Source of the DNA: Casuarina equisetifolia
Lineage: Eukaryota; Streptophyta; Magnoliopsida; Fagales; Casuarinaceae
Length of the DNA stretch: 64,000 nucleotides
Direction of reading: 5' to 3'
NCBI GenBank assembly: GCA_028551475.1
Contig: CM052357.1
Location: 186,001 to 250,000, forward strand
Within the stretch, counting starts at the first letter, position 1. The number at the start of each line of letters is the position of its first letter. The translations under genes and the position numbers were made by a program. Of this stretch, positions 52,357 to 63,901 are shown in pieces. The notes under the pieces were generated by a model that was not told the DNA's origin, ran no database searches, and was given only the letters and a program-made list of their open reading frames with translations.

Positions 52357-55194
52357 TACCAGTTTGTTTACTTTTTCTTGGCTTGAATGTTTTACAACTT
52401 CGAAGTTAAGGATATGTTAGGTCATAAAGCTATCACTACTCTTCGCATTGAATTGTTAAACAGCAACTTATTCTTCTTTGCAACTCTAAAAGGTGATCAA
52501 ATCATTTGCACATGATGCCTTTTTATTTAACATAACATGATCAAAACTTGATGAATCTAGATAGCTGCCACCTTAGCTGCCAAAAATTTCTGACCCTCTT
52601 TGTTCCACTCATAGTACGTATCTACTATCTTTCTTCCTAAAATTACCCCCGACCCCATCTTATAGCCAGGATGGAGATAGATTTTGATGCCTCTGATTCT
52701 GTTCATACTAATACACTAGACCAGAGTCCTATCTGTTTTCCATATAAACAATTTCGTTTTCCTCTCTGTTTTCAAACTCTTGCCAGTCAATATTGTCCTT
52801 ATTCACCCTTACCAATTTCAGGTGGGAACCATTTCTGTCAAAAGCAAAAACTGTTACCATCAATGCAACTTCATCCATGTGATGCGTCTCCATAATCATG
52901 ACTTGTGCTCTTGCGTAAACATTAGTTTTCTTTGGAATAACATTTCCCTTTCGCAATAACTATCGTCTGCTCGAAGATATGCCCAGATTCCTGAGCCAAA
53001 GTCTACGATATCAGGCAGAAAAAATGACAAAAGTCTTACACAGCAAACGAACATATCAGCCCGTGACAGTGTAAGATACCGCTACATAATTGTTGAATAA
53101 TATGGTTGATTGCTCGTCTGATTATCCGAAGAACATTATTTGTCAATACTTTATGATTAATAATAAATAACAAGCTAGGAGCAAGATTCTTATGACGAAC
53201 TAGTTTATTATAAGATGTGGCTACCGGAGGAATATTGGTTAGAAGAGAAGAATATGATAAATTAAACTGTGGATGCTTTGTCCAAGAGAATGAGACAAAG
53301 TTGACGATACTTAAAAGAATTGAACACCACCCACTTCCAAAATTCCCCCGTAATTAGACCGAAGTTTATAGAAGATTGAATTATGATTGTCAGGGAAAGA
53401 ATCTAAAAAGTGATTGAGTTGCATAAGGAAACAAGTTAGCCCCAGTTCATTACCTGTCATTGAATGCAACACTCTTGGTCGATCTTGCATTGTCAACTGT
53501 CGTATGCTCGTGGTTAAACAACTTAATCTAATACCTCACTGTAAAGTCTTGGGAAGGGGGAAGGGTTTTCTTTACTCACCAAGAAGATCTAGCGTTTCTA
53601 AGGACATTAATTAGAAGAGAAATCAAAGGACATTAATATCGAGAAAAAGAGATGCCCATATAAAGAATGCGTTACATTGTTTTCTTTTCCATCTTGCATG
53701 TGGTTCCTGTCGGTTGAGTATGCTCTTATGGCTTTGTCAAGGTCCAAATATCTAAGGCGCTAATTGACAAACTTTTCGATATCAGGGAATAATGTGAGTT
53801 TAAAACAAAGAATGCATTATAACTTGAACAGAAAGTAATAGCAAACAAACAAAAACTTGAGCAGTCATGGACGCCTATTGGCACTGTGCTTGGCTATTGT
53901 GGATATCTTAGAAATCTCTGCCAGCTTACTGCAGCTTTTCCTTTTTGCTTCCTTGGACCAATACTATGGCTTTCTTCTTCTCATGCAACACTAGAATCTA
54001 GCCATGCTACCCACTATCCTGACCTTCCCTTGCATGGCTAGCCTTCTGGATGATGTGATAAATCAGGTGCTAGTTTAGAAGCATTCAAATGTAAGACTCG
54101 ATCAGAATCGTTGAAGTGAAATGGTTTCACAGAATTAAAATGAAAATCATATGGGCTGTGAGTAATCAGAGGGAAATTCCTGGTGAGGACTGTTTGTTAT
54201 CCATCTAGTATTTTTATCCTAAATAAAATATCAACTTATTTTCCTTAGGGTATAGTTGTTGTTGTAAAAATCCAATATAATTCAGTGATGGAGATTTCAA
54301 GGGATTAAAAAAATTCAGTGAAATTAGGTTAAGGGATGTAAAGAATGTGTATCAAATCTAAGACCCACTAAATAAAAGACTTAAATTGTTAATAATTTTA
54401 TTGGGTTACTAGCGAATTGACATACATGTACTAGTTTTGATGCAAAACTGATGTGAAATTCGCTCTCATAAATAGGGACTCGGAAAACCATACTTTCTTC
54501 TCATCAGAAACAACTTTCTATTCTGGTATGCCGCTGTTTTTGAAGGAAAACTCACGCGAATTTTGAGCTCACAAATGGGCAGTTGAACACGAACCCATGC
54601 TTTAAGCTTTACCAACTCAGAAACAGCACTGCTTTTCTTCAACTCCCACCAACTCGAATGCATTTCCTTCATAATGATACAGGACCACCAGACACGGTCT
54701 CTCTCAGTTGTTTGCCTGGTCTAAGCTGAAGTGCCATGATCGCGTGGGCAGCTTGAGACCAGTTTTGATCATTCACATATGACCTAGGGAATCCGTATGG
54801 AAGACTAGTTCAGTGCAGATCTTTTTCTCAGGTAGGAAAGACGAAGTGTGAATTCAACTATGTTTTTGTGGAAACATTAACCACCAGCAATCTTTGAAGC
54901 TCAGCAACAGGATTTGGTTGGACTAGATGACGCCTGGCCACACCAACTCTCATTTTATGCTTTGATATGTTGCGTCAGCCTGTTGGACTGTTTCCTTGGG
55001 TCACAATTTGAGCAGAGTTCCTTTTAGATCGAATACGATATCAAGACAAAATTTGCGGGATGCAAAATTCAACATATCGTTTTGTCTCATGCGTGGAAAT
55101 ATTTAGGGAATTCCTTTGTTCCTGAGCGAAAGAATATTACAGTTGAATACTATACTAGGATAAAAAATTGGCTTATTAAGTGGATGTCAATTTT

Positions 55195-55640
55195 CTCATA
55201 TATAAAGATTATTAAAACAAGATTTAGGCATCAAAGTGTTAAGGATTAAAAATTCACATAGAAAAAAAAAGAAGAAGCATTGAGTAATATTTAAATACAA
55301 AAACTATATTCACAACTCTTAAACTAGTTTTTAGATTTAGACTTTGAATGTATTTATAATATGATATGAAAGTCTTAATTTATCTGTTTTAACTTTCATT
55401 TAACTTTGAACCTATTAAATATATTTGGTGTATGAAAGTATCTATTTCACTTTGTTTAACTTTGAGATAAAGTATATTCAGTAGATAAAGAAATATTAAT
55501 GATGAAAGTCTTACATAAAAAAGAAAAAGAAAAAGAAAAAATTAATATTTAAATATAAAAATTATTTTTCTAACTCTTGTACTAATTTTTGAATTAAAAC
55601 TCTAAGCTTATTCTAATATATAGAACACACTATTATAAAA
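55195..55640. repeat. Two adjacent copies of an AT-rich dispersed repeat
   Basis: Two copies with the motif order taNaactcttNNactaNttttt, then aatttNgact, then a tctaatat-like end, start near 55,311 and 55,570. A related copy lies at about 5,860-6,040, inside an intron of the kinase gene, and a weaker one at about 57,450-57,640 in an intron of the peroxidase. Confidence 0.4.
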
Positions 55641-56474
55641 AAGATTGAAAAGCTCAGCAACAATAATCTTAGTGAAAGTTTTGCTAACTTTTATCCCGAG
55701 CTACTTCTATAAGATACGATCATATTATAGGATCTATTTCGCTATTGAATCAGAAACTGGAATATGGTAACAAAAAATGGGCCAAGTTTTCTCGCCCTTC
55801 GACCTCGTACTGGATTGCATTTTCTCAACCCAGGCTCACCAACCCATACATAAAGCAAAGTGCTTTGGGCTTAGCTTGCGTAGCTCTAATCCAAGCCCAA
55901 ATGAATATCAGGCAAGGATAGAGGTACATGTACAGACAGCAACGTCCTTATTCCGTTTGTCTGCAGGAAACCCGGCACGTTCTCGTATGCACTTCTTCGA
56001 CTCCTTTTTTTTTTTTGTGGCTGGTTCACAGACGTTGGAGAGGTCTGGATTCTAACATTCTTTTGGGACAGGAAGATCTACCAGAAACGATATCCCTTAA
56101 TTATATCGAACACATTATTTAGATATAAGTAGCATGCAATTTAATAAACAAGTATTAGTATCACCATTAACCTCCTTTCTTTAATACCCCGTAACGTTGC
56201 TTAACATCATGAAAGAAACCAAAATATTGCGAAAGTCAATTTCGTACAAATGATTTCCTCCATTATGAAAGCATCGACGGGATTATTGTCAACCCAACAT
56301 GCTGGCATGTCATCTTTGTTTGGGATGTGCGTCCCACGAAGTTTTATAGAATGATTGAGACGTCCCCATATCTTACTATTCTATGGTTTCTATATGTTGT
56401 CCAAGATGTTCAAACCCCACAATCAAGAACATTGAACCCAACCTTCCTTGGGGCTTAGTGAGCTGCCGGAAATC

Positions 56475-58166
56475 ATGAAGTTCTCAATCTCATTCCTCCT
56501 CCTCCTCCTCCTCCTCCTCCTTGGTCTGCAGTTGATCTCGGCGTTTGCCCACGGCGGGGATGATGGTAATGATGGTGATACTGATTTGAAGGTTCATACG
56601 TTGTCAGAGAACGTGGCTTCCGGAGGATGGCTTTCGTTTTCTTACTATTACAAGACATGTCCAGATGCTGAGGCCATTCTCAACAGAAAGTCGAAAGAAT
56701 GGTTTAAGAAGGATTACACCCTTGCTGCCAGTCTCATAAGGCTGCATTTTCACGACTGCTCCGTTAGGGTAAGTTAGTTTTTTTACAGTAAGATTTAGGT
56801 AATATGAAATATTTTTCCTATCGTTTTTAATATAACTCTCACAGTTGATATCCTTGTAGACTTTTGAGAACATATTTTTCATTTTAAAGATAACCCATAT
56901 ATTATTTTCAACTTGTATTAAACTTTTTTGCATTGCAACGCAGGGATGTGATGCTTCCATACTCTTAGACCATCAGGGAAGTGAAAGGAGCGCTCACGTC
57001 AGCAAGACTCTTAGAGGATTCGAAGTAATTAATGATATTAAGGCAGAGATAGAGAAGAAGTGCCCACGAACAGTCTCTTGCGCAGATATCTTGACAGCTG
57101 CTGCGAGGGACGCCACTGTGTTTGTGGGAGGTCCTTACTGGGCGGTCCCGTACGGAAGGAGAGATGGGCTAGTTTCTCTTGCCAACGAAGCTGAATCAGT
57201 GCCAATGGGTCACGAAGACATGACCTCTCTTATTGAGTTTTACCAGTCCAAGGGTTTGAATGTTCTTGATCTGACCGTTCTTTCAGGTAAACCAACAGGC
57301 CCGTGGATACAGTCATTTTATATAGTGTGGAAGAAGAATACATTTTAAAGATGTTTCTTGAACAAATACTTTCTCCTCTTACGCTAATATGGTTGTAGGT
57401 TTCGTTATAAAAGTAATACATCCCCTTTTCATACGAAGGACAAGAGCCTCATATATTGGAAATTTAAAAGTGAAGTTTAAATAAGAAAAAATATTCTCAA
57501 ATCTTTAAATTAGTTTTTGAGTTAAGTATTTAGATATTTGGATATTCTAACATCGGATATCAATTTTAAAAACTTGACTTTGATATTATATTAAGAAAAT
57601 TTATTTTTATATATTTCATATATAAATAGATGATAAACCTTCTAATACTATTCTAAATAAAAGATAAATAGTGGTTTTATGATATCTTTTGTCCAATTGA
57701 AATATTTAAGATACTCTATGGTCCTAAGTTCTATGCGATTTATAAAATATTTGCAGGGGCACACACCATTGGAAGGGCTACATGTGGCTCCATCCAGTAC
57801 AGGCTCTATAACTACAGCGGGACTGGCAAACCAGATCCATCCCTTAATCCACAGTATTTGAACTACTTGAGAAGAAAATGCAGATGGGCCTCAGAATTCG
57901 TTGAGCTTGATGCTACAACCCCAAGGACCTTCGATCCTGCATACTATACAAATCTTCCAAAGAAGATGGGACTCTTGGAGACAGATGAATTGCTGTATAC
58001 TGACTCAAGGACTGCATCTATTGTTAACGCATTGGCTTACCAACCCTCTCTCTTCCTGTACCAGTTTGCGGTGTCTATGACAAAGCTTGGGAACACACAA
58101 GTCCTCACAGGTCCACACGAAGGCGAAGTCCGAACTCATTGCAATTCTGTCAACGCTCATCATTAA
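56475..58166 (+). CDS. PER7: Class III peroxidase, PER7 type
   Basis: Three exons (56475-56768, 56944-57286, 57757-58166) join in frame to 348 residues. The N-terminus is a signal peptide with a run of nine or so leucines coded by a CTC repeat. The catalytic helix reads LIRLHFHDC (distal Arg and His), followed by GCDASILL. The proximal haem ligand lies in VLSGAHTIG, and the paired cysteines of secreted peroxidases are visible. Phrases such as TLRGFEVINDIKAEIEK, GLNVLDLTVLSG and RRKCRWASE closely follow Arabidopsis peroxidase 7. Secreted class III peroxidases use hydrogen peroxide to oxidise phenolics, for example in lignin and suberin formation. The usual HDCFV is HDCSV here. The common second intron of the family (in the SCADIL region) is absent. 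ATG 56475 is chosen because the upstream extension has no ATG. Confidence 0.94.
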
Positions 58167-59114
58167 TTTCTATCTACTGTCATGCTTTATTGTGTTTTGC
58201 CCGGCACTTTACATTGTATTGCTGCTTTTGATGCTATATGACGTTGTCATTTGAGAATCTACTGCTTCAAAGTTATAGTTGGAAAAAGAGATAAAAATAA
58301 GTATACCCTTGTCCATTTGATCTCCAGTAGCATCTCGTTTGTTGGGAATCTGTAGCTCGGTTTGTTTGTTTCTGCTAAGTGCATAATGTTTGAGATAAGT
58401 TACTCCATGACAACTGAAATTGTCTTAGATGCTTAAACCATTGCCGGCCACAACTTAATAGTTTCTCAGGACTCGAACTTAAGATAGCAACTTGTACGTT
58501 TTGCTTTGAAAAATCCAGTCGAGGTTTGAAGCCTTTGGGTTATGAAAGAAGTAGACACAGAAGCCCTTAAACTATTGGTTCCTCCTCAATCATTCTTAAA
58601 CAAACATTACATGGTTTATTATAAATGAAATTACAGACATTTTTAAAATAAAATTATTAAAACATTAATTTTATTGATTAAAATAAGAAAAATAATAGAT
58701 ATAAAAATATTTCTATTTAAGAATATTACACTCTTTCAAATGAATATTTTGTTCTGTGATAATTATAGGATTCTAAATTTAATTTTTTCTAATTGAACTT
58801 AAACAAACATTATAAAGGAGCTTAATGAACCTAAGAGCATTCAACTTCAATGATGATAACTACTATAAAAGCTTTAGCAGGAAGCCTGGACTAGTTTCCT
58901 TTGATATTCTAATGCCCCATACGTGATGTATCTGAATCCATATCCAAGGCTATCCTGTATGATTGTCATGGTCTTCCTTTTTGGCATGGATTCAGGATTT
59001 TTCATGTCTATTCCAAGCACCCATTTCGAGTGTGGGCTCTCCTTGGTCCTCCTAGTAGGGGACTAGGGGCTTGTCCTCAAGACGCGCTCACTGTCAGAAA
59101 AATCAAACTAAGAT

Positions 59115-59117
<3 letters not shown>

Positions 59118-59156
<39 letters not shown>
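59118..59156 (+). repeat. (CT)n microsatellite upstream of the TDIF gene
   Basis: About 19 CT units, 331 bases before the ATG. CT/GA repeats in plant leaders can bind BBR/BPC (GAGA-binding) factors; that this one does is inference. Confidence 0.93.
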
Positions 59157-59159
<3 letters not shown>

Positions 59160-59271
59160 CATTCTCTTTTCCCTCACTGTCACCGCCACAAGACATGTTA
59201 AAGCAATCCATCCCCTCGTCATCTTAAAGATATTGCTAAAGCAGTTCACTTCCTCTTGCTTTTCCTCTTTG

Positions 59272-59272
<1 letters not shown>

Positions 59273-59321
<49 letters not shown>
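59273..59321 (+). repeat. Second (CT)n microsatellite upstream of the TDIF gene
   Basis: About 24 CT units, 166 bases before the ATG, the longer of the two tracts. Confidence 0.93.
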
Positions 59322-59325
<4 letters not shown>

Positions 59326-59460
59326 GAATCTTATAATAAGCCCTACAAGGTATCAAGCTCAAGATGACCTCCCTTTGGCATCTTGAGCCCTGAGCTTCGA
59401 CATAGCCGACCCTTTTGTAGCTGCCAAGTTACTAGACGCTGATCACTCTACACTTGTTGA

Positions 59461-59586
59461 ATGGTTTTATATAAACTTCATCTTGCATGGCTAGTGATAT
59501 TCTCACTCCCTATCTCACTTCTTTGACCCTCTTCTTCTTTCTTTTACTCATGTCCGATACCACCATGGCTTACAATTACAATAGCT
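59461..59586 (+). promoter_or_regulatory. Overlapping upstream ATG frame before the TDIF start
   Basis: An ATG 26 bases before the TDIF start opens a 41-codon frame, out of phase with the main one, that ends at TAG 59584-59586 inside the coding region. If it is transcribed it could lower translation of the precursor. Whether it lies in the mRNA is unknown. Confidence 0.35.
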
Positions 59587-59852
59587 TCCCACCTGTTACC
59601 CTCAGAAATGGAGGTTCGAAGAGAAACGCCATGGAATTTACTTCAAGAAGACACGGGTTTGGCAGGTCGAAGACCGATTCAACAGGCAAAAGCGTTTCTG
59701 CGGCGGCGAGTAATGCCATCCATGTTCCTTCACCAGCTCGAAGGAAAGGAAATTCCCAAGTTAGAAAAGTGCCATTGCCATGGCAAGAAAAGAGCTTTGC
59801 TGCCGGTGAACATGAAGTTCCAAGCGGTCCAAATCCCATATCGAATAGGTGA
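59487..59852 (+). CDS. CLE41/44: TDIF peptide precursor, CLE41/CLE44 type
   Basis: One exon of 121 residues. A hydrophobic segment near the N-terminus (LTSLTLFFFLLLM) is the secretion signal, the middle is basic and poorly conserved, and the C-terminus carries HEVPSGPNPISN followed by a single Arg. This dodecapeptide is identical to TDIF, the mature peptide of Arabidopsis CLE41 and CLE44. TDIF is known to move from phloem to procambium, bind the receptor kinase PXY/TDR, block xylem differentiation and promote vascular cell division. The usual residues before the motif are basic or acidic, and here it is preceded by GE. The extra C-terminal Arg is presumably trimmed. The gene is intact. CLE41 versus CLE44 cannot be told apart. 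An upstream ATG at 59461 overlaps in another frame. Confidence 0.95.
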   Translation: MASDILTPYLTSLTLFFFLLLMSDTTMAYNYNSFPPVTLRNGGSKRNAMEFTSRRHGFGRSKTDSTGKSVSAAASNAIHVPSPARRKGNSQVRKVPLPWQEKSFAAGEHEVPSGPNPISNR

Positions 59853-62800
59853 GCAATCAAACCAAAGTAAAACAAGGGAAAAAAGAAATGGCTTTCTCTA
59901 TCTTCCTGGTTTGTGTTTTTACCACTTGTATGTAGTCAGGCTTACTACAATAGTGAATATCTCTACAGTTTATTCTTATTATTGTTTTCCAAACAGAACC
60001 TACCAATCAATCATTTGAGCATGGGGATATGTCTATGAGATTCTAGTATTGATCTTTGGTTTCTTCACTCGTGGAGTGGTAATCATTATGCCGCCCTCCT
60101 TCGGCTACTTCTGTGTTTCCCTGCCCTTTTCTTTTATGGGTGAAAGGGATTGCTTTCTTTCTTTCTTTCTTTTCTTTTTAATTTTCTATCTATAATACAA
60201 TTATAGAGGATATTGTTGCTTTTTGCGGTGTTTGATTTGTGTATGATTAAGAGAGGCACTTGTTTAACTACTAGACAAGGATGTGTGGCCATTACTGTAT
60301 TTGTTTACAATTTCACCGAAAGAAGAAAAGACAATGTTCTTTAGTGCAATGGAAAAGACAACAAGAAGCAAATTAAAAAAAAAAAAGTCAATAATAGTGA
60401 GCCCAAAAAGAAACCATAAAGAATATTAGAACTATTAATGCGATTAAAAGTAACGAATTTATATCGATAGTTACTCTTGAAGTTATTAAAAAACTTATTA
60501 AAAATAGATTTGTCATTGCAAAAAACATATCCAAAATGGTTGAAAATTTGTATTTTCAGCATATTCAGAAGTTGAATGAGGCTATTTTTTTATTTGGCTT
60601 GATGTTCTATGTGATCTTAGCCTAGGAATATGCTCCTAGTCTAATTTGTACGTTCACAAATTAGATATATAGATCACTTACAAAGAAAGGAAAAGGTAAG
60701 AGACCCATACATGAAGCTGGTCTTTAATGAGGAGATGTGTATAGGGGCATTTCTCATCCATATGATTAATTACAGTTAATCATTGATGAAATAGATGAAA
60801 AGAAAGAAGTTGGTAATGAACAAAGAATGAATAGCTAAAGAGAAAGGAAGGGACAAATTAGGAGTGGTTATAGCGTCATTTTCATACCAGGGAATCCATT
60901 TTCAAACCAACTGGTTGGAATGTGGATAAACAAAGGGAAGAGACATAATGATTCAGAAATATGTGGGGGGTTTCAACCTTTTGTTTGGGACGAGACTGCA
61001 TGTAATTATGAAAGGGAAATCAAAGAGAGAAAGGTCACAAAAACGCCATAGTTTTGCGTGTAAAGTTACACGGAGCTGGCATCCAAAGCAGTGGTGAAGG
61101 GTCTCTTTCCTTTTTATCGATTTCCCTTCAAAACCCTCGTTCAACGCCTTCTGAGTCTCTCTTTTAAAAGCTGGACCAGGCCATTAAAGGATGCTCTCCG
61201 TCCTCATTCACCTTCTCCAGTGTTATCCTTTTGGCAGCTGCCCTCTCAGAAGCCAACTACTTGGTGTTTTGGGATTTGCGGTTTGAGGCTTCCTTTAAAG
61301 TATGAATTAAGCTCTGGGAAAAGCAAACGATACTCTGAAAGGCTTTTTTTTATCATCATTCATTCCGCTTTTATGATTGCCGCTGGGTTCCTGTGGTTTT
61401 AATCATTGACACTTCTGGGTTTGCAATGGGACGGATTGTGCAATCTTATTCATAATGAACAAAGCTATCATGAAGCACGGAAATACCCAGAACTATCTTC
61501 AACTCACGTTCTTACGTAGTCTTGTCTCTTTTCCATCCCAACGTAAATTGATGGAAGACAATCACGTCACGTGAACTTGTTAAGAGCTTTAGTAATGCAC
61601 TCCTAAGCCATGGAGAAGCATGAACAAATGAGTTTTCTTTTGAATGAAAAGACGTATCCATGGTTTCCATTACCCATAGGTGTGCAAATTGGCACATGAA
61701 GCAAATATAGTTCTCAGGCTTGCAGATGGCAAAGTTGCCAATACAAAGGAGCTGGTGCATTCTAACTTATTATACACGGCGTGCAAGCATGCAGTAACTT
61801 GAAGGAGATTAAACAAGAGGAACGGCCTTGTGATGAGACGGATTGTTAGACCAGTTAATGATCTTCTGTTACAATAACCAATGTTGTTTAACAAACGATT
61901 GTTGATTTTTGATATATGCTTTACACCTGCATGTTCATAGATTAAGCTCTTCTATGGCTTTATTTTTATTTTTTATTTTTTTCATTAGGTAGGAGTAGAC
62001 TTGGGTGTCTGAACTCTTACCATCTAGGTGGGAATCCCTAATAACTTCAGCTAAGCTACTCTGTGATTACAAGCAAAGAGATACTATATTCACAAGATCA
62101 AGATTGTTGCATCAACAATTTTCCATCTTGAAAACGTTTGGGAAAAAGCATGTCCAAGTCAAGACAGAGACACATAGATTTTTATATTCTCTCCTTTCTC
62201 CTTTCTCTTCCTCTTTCCAAGTTCTAAATGTCCACAAGAGGACGCAAGCTAGTTTGCTTTTGCCAATCAAAGCATCATTCTGTCGTTGCTTTTGATTTTG
62301 AGTCAGTCTCAAGAATTGAAGAAACTTTTGTAACAAAGACTCAACCGACCCTACAACAGTATGACTTGACCTGCCCCATGAAACACTGTAGCTCCAGATA
62401 GAACTCAAAGATAGAAACCACTTTTGGAAAACACCAGCAGTCCAGTCGTCCAGAAAGAGATCAAAAGAATTGCTTGTCTTGATAAAAGTGAATAAAGTGG
62501 ACACACATGGCTTTTCTTTACCAAAAGTGACTCGTGATTAGTGATTACCACCATGATTTGAGAGGATAAACAGTAAATCTAGACTGCATGGATGGATAAA
62601 ACAAGACCGTACACTGGACACATGGCTTGCATGCTTAGTTTCTAAAAAACCAACTTAGTTTCACTCATCATCGACGAGTCAGTAGCTCAATAGGTGACGA
62701 CTTGAATCATTTTTTCAACATCACATACCCCGGTGTACCCCACTTTACCTAAACCACCAAAAAAAAAACAAAAAAACTCCTGATTCACTCATCTACAATC

Positions 62801-63782
62801 ATGTGTAATATGTGAAAGCAAAGCATGAATGTCACGATCAATTATCCATTCCCTAAAACAAATTTGGAGCTGAAATTGTCTCAGAATGAATACTTCCAAT
62901 ATAACTTGGCTTATTAAGCCGTAGCTTCTGAAATTTTTCACTGCTTCGAACTGATATTTCCCTAACCTTGTAATACTAGGAGCACTCAGCTTGGAGTCCA
63001 ATCTTCGTCTCACTAACAGGTAAGTTCTTCATTCAATGTCATTGAGCAAATCAGATTATTCATTGTGTTCTCTTACAATGCTCCAACATTCATGTTGGAG
63101 TGACACATTTGTGTTCGTGAAGCATCAGTATAACTTGACCCAGAAGCAATATCAAGAGGCAAATCATATGAATCAAGTAATCAGCCTGATTATGATCAAA
63201 AAAAATCTCGAAAGTGCATCTCATAAGACCCATTTCAAATCCCATAGACTTCCGAGTAAAATATTGCACCTCGTTCCCAAAAGAATGCACTGGAACAAAC
63301 ACTGTCCCAGTTCAGCCACTCATAAAAGTAACCTCCATCTCTCTTCCTGAAACAGCAAGCAGTCGGGTTTTTCAAAAATGAAAATAAATAGCTTCCGAGG
63401 CTCATTAGGAAAGACCTATCTCATTCTTTATTAAGAAATTTTTTCTACAAAAAGACAGGTTGGGACAAAAGGATATAAGAAGGATAATTTACAAGCATTA
63501 CAATTTGATACTATTCTACAATCCCTACCAAGTAAAACAGCTGAAAAGAAGCAAGACAATTACAATTCCATCCTGCTTCCATCAATAGCTATCTCTTAGC
63601 ACCAAAAGATGGCAATGCCCGGGGAATTAACGACCGGCTAAGCTGTTGATATGGCCATCGATGTGCTTATCCTTATCACAGAAGTAAAGTGCTTCGCACA
63701 ATCAACAAAAGCTGCTTTTCAGAACCGGAATCTCACCACCAACTACACTCTTTGAGAGGGATATCACCGCTCCACTATAAAC
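59853..63782. other. 3.9-kb intergenic region, no recognised gene
   Basis: It begins with the TDIF 3' flank. No open stretch resembles a known family. Base composition rises slightly near 61,090-61,400 (plus-strand open frame of about 100 codons, unrecognised) and 62,000-62,500. The last ~180 bases are the likely 3' UTR of the partial gene at the right edge. Confidence 0.45.
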
Positions 63783-63901
63783 TCAAGGCCATTGCATGTA
63801 AAACAATCCCTCGTGAGATCCAAGCCATGCCTCCAAACCATTGCTCTGCTGATATAGATACTCTTTACTGCTTTGCCTTTCATCTTGCACTCCCATCAAC
63901 C
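63783..63901 (-). CDS. Probable last coding exon of a gene running off the right edge
   Basis: On the minus strand an acceptor (CTGTAG) precedes 39 open codons after a split codon. They read LMGVQDERQSSKEYLYQQSN and end in LGSHEGLFYMQWP and TGA at 63783-63785. The aromatic C-terminus looks like a conserved tail, perhaps of a transcription factor, but I cannot name the family. The upstream exons lie beyond position 64,000. The ~95 bases between the acceptor and the window edge look intronic. Confidence 0.42.

Larger units (their letters stand above)
50445..56474. other. 6-kb intergenic region between two divergent genes
   Basis: The left end holds the promoter of the GSO1-type gene; a TTAAATACC-like box on the minus strand near 50,790 is possible but weak. 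The right end holds the peroxidase promoter. Between them I see no gene family. A hairpin-forming repeat lies at 52,262-52,401, and AT-rich repeat copies at about 55,195-55,640. A short minus-strand stretch at 54,546-54,672 (MKEMHSSWWELKK...) could be an exon, but nothing supports it. Confidence 0.45.
58167..59486 (+). other. Intergenic region with 5' leader of the TDIF gene
   Basis: The left part is the peroxidase 3' flank. The right part carries two long CT microsatellites (59118-59156 and 59273-59321), probably in the promoter or 5' UTR of the TDIF precursor gene. A TATATAAAC sequence at 59,468 is too close to the ATG to be its TATA box unless the leader is very short. No other gene is seen. 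Confidence 0.45.

Noticed and set aside
52729..52956. Minus-strand frame of 75 codons (MIMETHHMDEVALM)
   Set aside because: It has no recognisable family and no splice partners, and the length is within chance.
56448..56474. In-frame extension upstream of the peroxidase ATG
   Set aside because: It has no ATG and would place extra residues before a normal signal peptide.
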